Below are positions 61,292 to 64,000 of a DNA stretch of 64,000 nucleotides, piece by piece. The stretch is from positions 7,589,501 to 7,653,500 of the forward strand of contig JAILWY010000010.1 of NCBI GenBank assembly GCA_022113835.1, given 5' to 3'. The notes beneath the pieces are model-generated. The model saw only the letters and a program-made list of their open reading frames with translations. It was not told the origin of the DNA and did not search any database. The stretch comes from Atopsyche davidsoni. Taxonomy: Eukaryota; Arthropoda; Insecta; Trichoptera; Hydrobiosidae. Position numbers and translations under genes: made by a program. Every line of letters starts with the position of its first letter. The first letter of the stretch is position 1.

Positions 61292-62490
61292 TAAAATGGA
61301 GTATTACAAAATAAATACAAGTTCCATTAATAATAATCTTCTTATTCTTTTTTTTATATTCGAAAACTTTAACGTGTGTGGGCGTGAACCGAAGTTATAA
61401 ATAAACCAATTTAGATTTCACCAAATATAGTATAATTTTAAACAATATTTATTTTAAAAGTCACCGGTACTATTCTCAATGTGCAACTTTAATTTTAACT
61501 AAATAAGTTAAACAAAAAGTAATCAACCACATAAAATAAAAGTACAATTTTTCACCATATATTTATATTATATATCAATAAATTAATCTTGATTTGTGTT
61601 AAATCTTAGTCAAACCGCTACATCAGATATCCGTTCTTCCAATATAACAATGTTAGAGGCATTGATTCAGTTAAATTCACCTGCTATTTGATAAACCTAG
61701 AATGCGAAATGCGATCCTCAAGTCTGTCGCTAACTTCGGCCCAAGTTTACTCGCTTAACTCTGTGGCGCAGAAACTATTTCCTCTTCTCTGTAGGTCCCA
61801 GTAATTTGCCGTAGCCGCGTATCATTAACCTTAATTTATCAACTATTATCAGGTATGATACTAACCAGCTAAGGTAACATAATAGCACTACTTAATCCGT
61901 ATTATAAATTTGCAAAAGTTTTAATTTTATAGCTTGTTACAGCGTTAAACACTGCCGAGCCATCAACTTTGAAGTAAATTAAATCTTTATAACATAAGAT
62001 TATTATCGCTTATCTAAAATTTCTGAAAAACAAATTTAAATTTAACTGTAAATCGATCTAATGTTTTGATTTTAAATTAAAAACTCTGCTATATCAATAT
62101 AATCTGCTATAATATATTCGAATAAAAATACGTTTTTACTAATCTTACACAATAAATTATTTTTAATTGAAAAAAAAACTTTGACTGATCGACGATCACT
62201 AGAGAATAACTTTCGGGTTCCATAACAATCGACCGACAGTTATATATTCGTTAAAATGATCTAATACTGTAAGAGTTGTCACATACAATTTAATTTTAAC
62301 CTTGTAAAATGACGGATGATCTGAATTTTTTACGAAAATAACAGTTAAACTTTCCCTAAAAAATATAAATGACGCAAATGTGACGTAAATTTAATACAAG
62401 TATAATTGTCAGTATTATACGCCCAACAATTTTAATGGAAGAATAATTATCAAAAAATAAAACATTCCAGCTGAAAATCTCGCTGGGAAG
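61292..62490. other. AT-rich non-coding DNA
   Basis: No gene or structured repeat supported. Confidence 0.65.
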
Positions 62491-62496
62491 CACAGT

Positions 62497-62772
62497 ATGT
62501 TCAATGCGTCTACTCCCAGCGAGTTCCAGTGTGACTCATTGTTCACCACTCACATGCTGTCGCCACTTCCGAGAGCGCTTTGCAGGTCTCAAACGGAATC
62601 ATTTTCAATCGTTTCAGGAGTTCCGCGCCGCACTGCAGCCGCCCTGAGCGCGTGCGGAGGCTTCGTGAGCATCAGGGCGGCCACAGGAGGTGCTCAAACC
62701 CCAACTCTTCCGTCTGAACCCGGCATAAATCCGAAAAAAATATATCACCAAAAGAGTCTCGTTTGCTATTAA
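62497..62772 (+). other. GC-rich islet with 91-codon ATG frame
   Basis: An ATG frame crosses a GC-rich patch. TTTCAATCGTTTCAG ends at 62618, just before the most GC-rich part, so an exon could start there; its frame then reads VPRRTAAALSACGGF and continues to TAA at 62770. Composition is Ala/Ser/Pro/Thr-rich with no recognised domain. It could be real, but similar frames arise by chance in the other islets. Confidence 0.2.
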
Positions 62773-64000
62773 GTTTTACGAAAAATATTTGGATTCATAA
62801 TAATTTTTATCACATTTCTATTTTAAGGTTTGCAGTTTTAATAAAAATCACTTTATGATATATGTAACCTTGATGATATAGGCATCAATTGATATCGATT
62901 GACCAATTTAATAATATTATGTATAAATTTATAATAAGAAAATGTTCACATATGTTTTCATAAGCTTTTAGTATATTTTAAACAAAATGTTCGCATATTA
63001 TATAAATCCGAAAGCATTTGCTCTGAATTTCAACTACATATCAATTAGAAAATTCAAGAGTTAGTATGTCCATGATTCCGTTCCAGCTTAACTTTCCCGG
63101 CGGTGGCAGTACAAAGCTTCAATAGCCGGTGCACGTGAACAAATGAACGTTTCGCATAGTATCTGCTCCCTGAAATGTGTAATGCGAGAGCTCCTGGAAC
63201 TATGACAGTTACAATTACTGTGTCGGGCGTTTTCTCTCTACAATCTCTTAATAATAGTGTTTAAAGGTAGCGTTGTTCCGAATCGTATGCAAATACGACA
63301 TAAGTTTGCGCGGTAAATATGAGCCGAGCTCGCAAACTGTGTACAACCGCAAGCCCTCGGTAAGCGGCAAACTTATTTCCACGTTTACAATTGAGATTAT
63401 TTTTCTAAGTGGCGGGAATTGCGGTTGAACAAAATCTGTGTTTGTGAAACGCTTTTGCTAAAGAAGGACGTGACAAAGTTGTTTTTGCTTTACGGTGATG
63501 TTGAGCATTTTAAACGATGAACGCGCCGCGCTTCGGAGTGGAAACATATTGTTAATTTACAAAAGCCCACTCTCATTACAGAAATGAAATGTATTTTATT
63601 GTAGGATTATGAAATCGCATTACTCACTTGCATTATCGAGATAATTAAATTAAAGGTATTATCGGACATCGCTGGCTTACGGATACCACAGTACATTATG
63701 GTTTTTGCGGTTTATTGTTTATATACGAATAAGCCAAATTTCAACAGAACAAGATAAATCTTCAGTATCTATTTTATTGAAAACAAATCCTCTTGCTATC
63801 CCAGTGTGGTCACAAATAATTTTTGTTTATCATATTTGGCTATTACTTACGTCTTATTGATAAAACAACTTGTTTGTTTGTTTTTATCTTGTATTTTACC
63901 CATTATTTATTTACATAAAACCATATTGAAACCAAACTATTAGTTTCAATATTGTTTTTATGTTTGGTGCAAATACAAAATAAAACCTTTATCGCAATCT
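62773..64000. other. AT-rich non-coding DNA with a GC-richer patch
   Basis: Nothing supportable. GC is moderately raised at 63085-63540, without a continuous frame. An imperfect inverted pair, ACCATATTGAAACCAAAC and GTTTCAATATTG, lies near 63921-63955. Confidence 0.6.

Overview
This window looks like non-coding animal DNA, most likely from an insect or another arthropod. It is strongly AT-rich, with long A/T runs, AT microsatellites and no operon-like packing. The only recognisable protein is a decayed Tigger/pogo-type transposase. One small element carries a short (GGTTA)n array, the telomere repeat unit of most insects. I see no rRNA genes, CRISPR array, bacterial-type ribosome binding sites or complete host gene. 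No reading frame outside the transposon clearly belongs to a known family. The window reads as a gene desert or the inside of a very long intron.

Layout. 1-22.7 kb is AT-rich background broken by short GC-rich islets (about 0.6-0.9, 5.4-5.6, 8.0-8.2, 13.7-14.0, 15.4-15.6 and 16.9-17.2 kb). It holds one fragment of a dispersed repeat family (5.8-6.0 kb) and an imperfect inverted repeat (8.8-9.0 kb). 22.8-25.2 kb is the mobile-element-rich part: a snap-back copy of the dispersed repeat, a GC islet, then a 1.37-kb Tigger-like DNA transposon with TA duplications, 23-bp inverted ends and a broken transposase. 28-36 kb has four more fragments of the repeat family, several GC islets and a 58-bp near-perfect palindrome at 34.2 kb. 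36-50 kb is mostly AT-rich, with a GC-rich candidate exon at 43.5 kb and islets at 45.5 and 49.3 kb. 50-55.6 kb holds a 118-bp inverted-repeat element flanked by TAA, a tRNA-like sequence, and a 211-bp element with perfect 24-bp inverted ends and a perfect 8-bp target duplication that carries the telomere-like repeat. 55.6-64 kb is AT-rich, with a possible short terminal exon at 58.3 kb, a 114-bp hairpin at 61.2 kb and two GC islets.

Working together. There is no pathway or operon to describe. What recurs is small non-autonomous DNA elements (at least four structural types) scattered among GC-rich islets spaced a few kilobases apart. The islets may be exons, promoters or conserved non-coding elements; the sequence alone cannot say which. 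Exon calls below rest on splice-like signals, open frames and local GC content, and are deliberately low in confidence.
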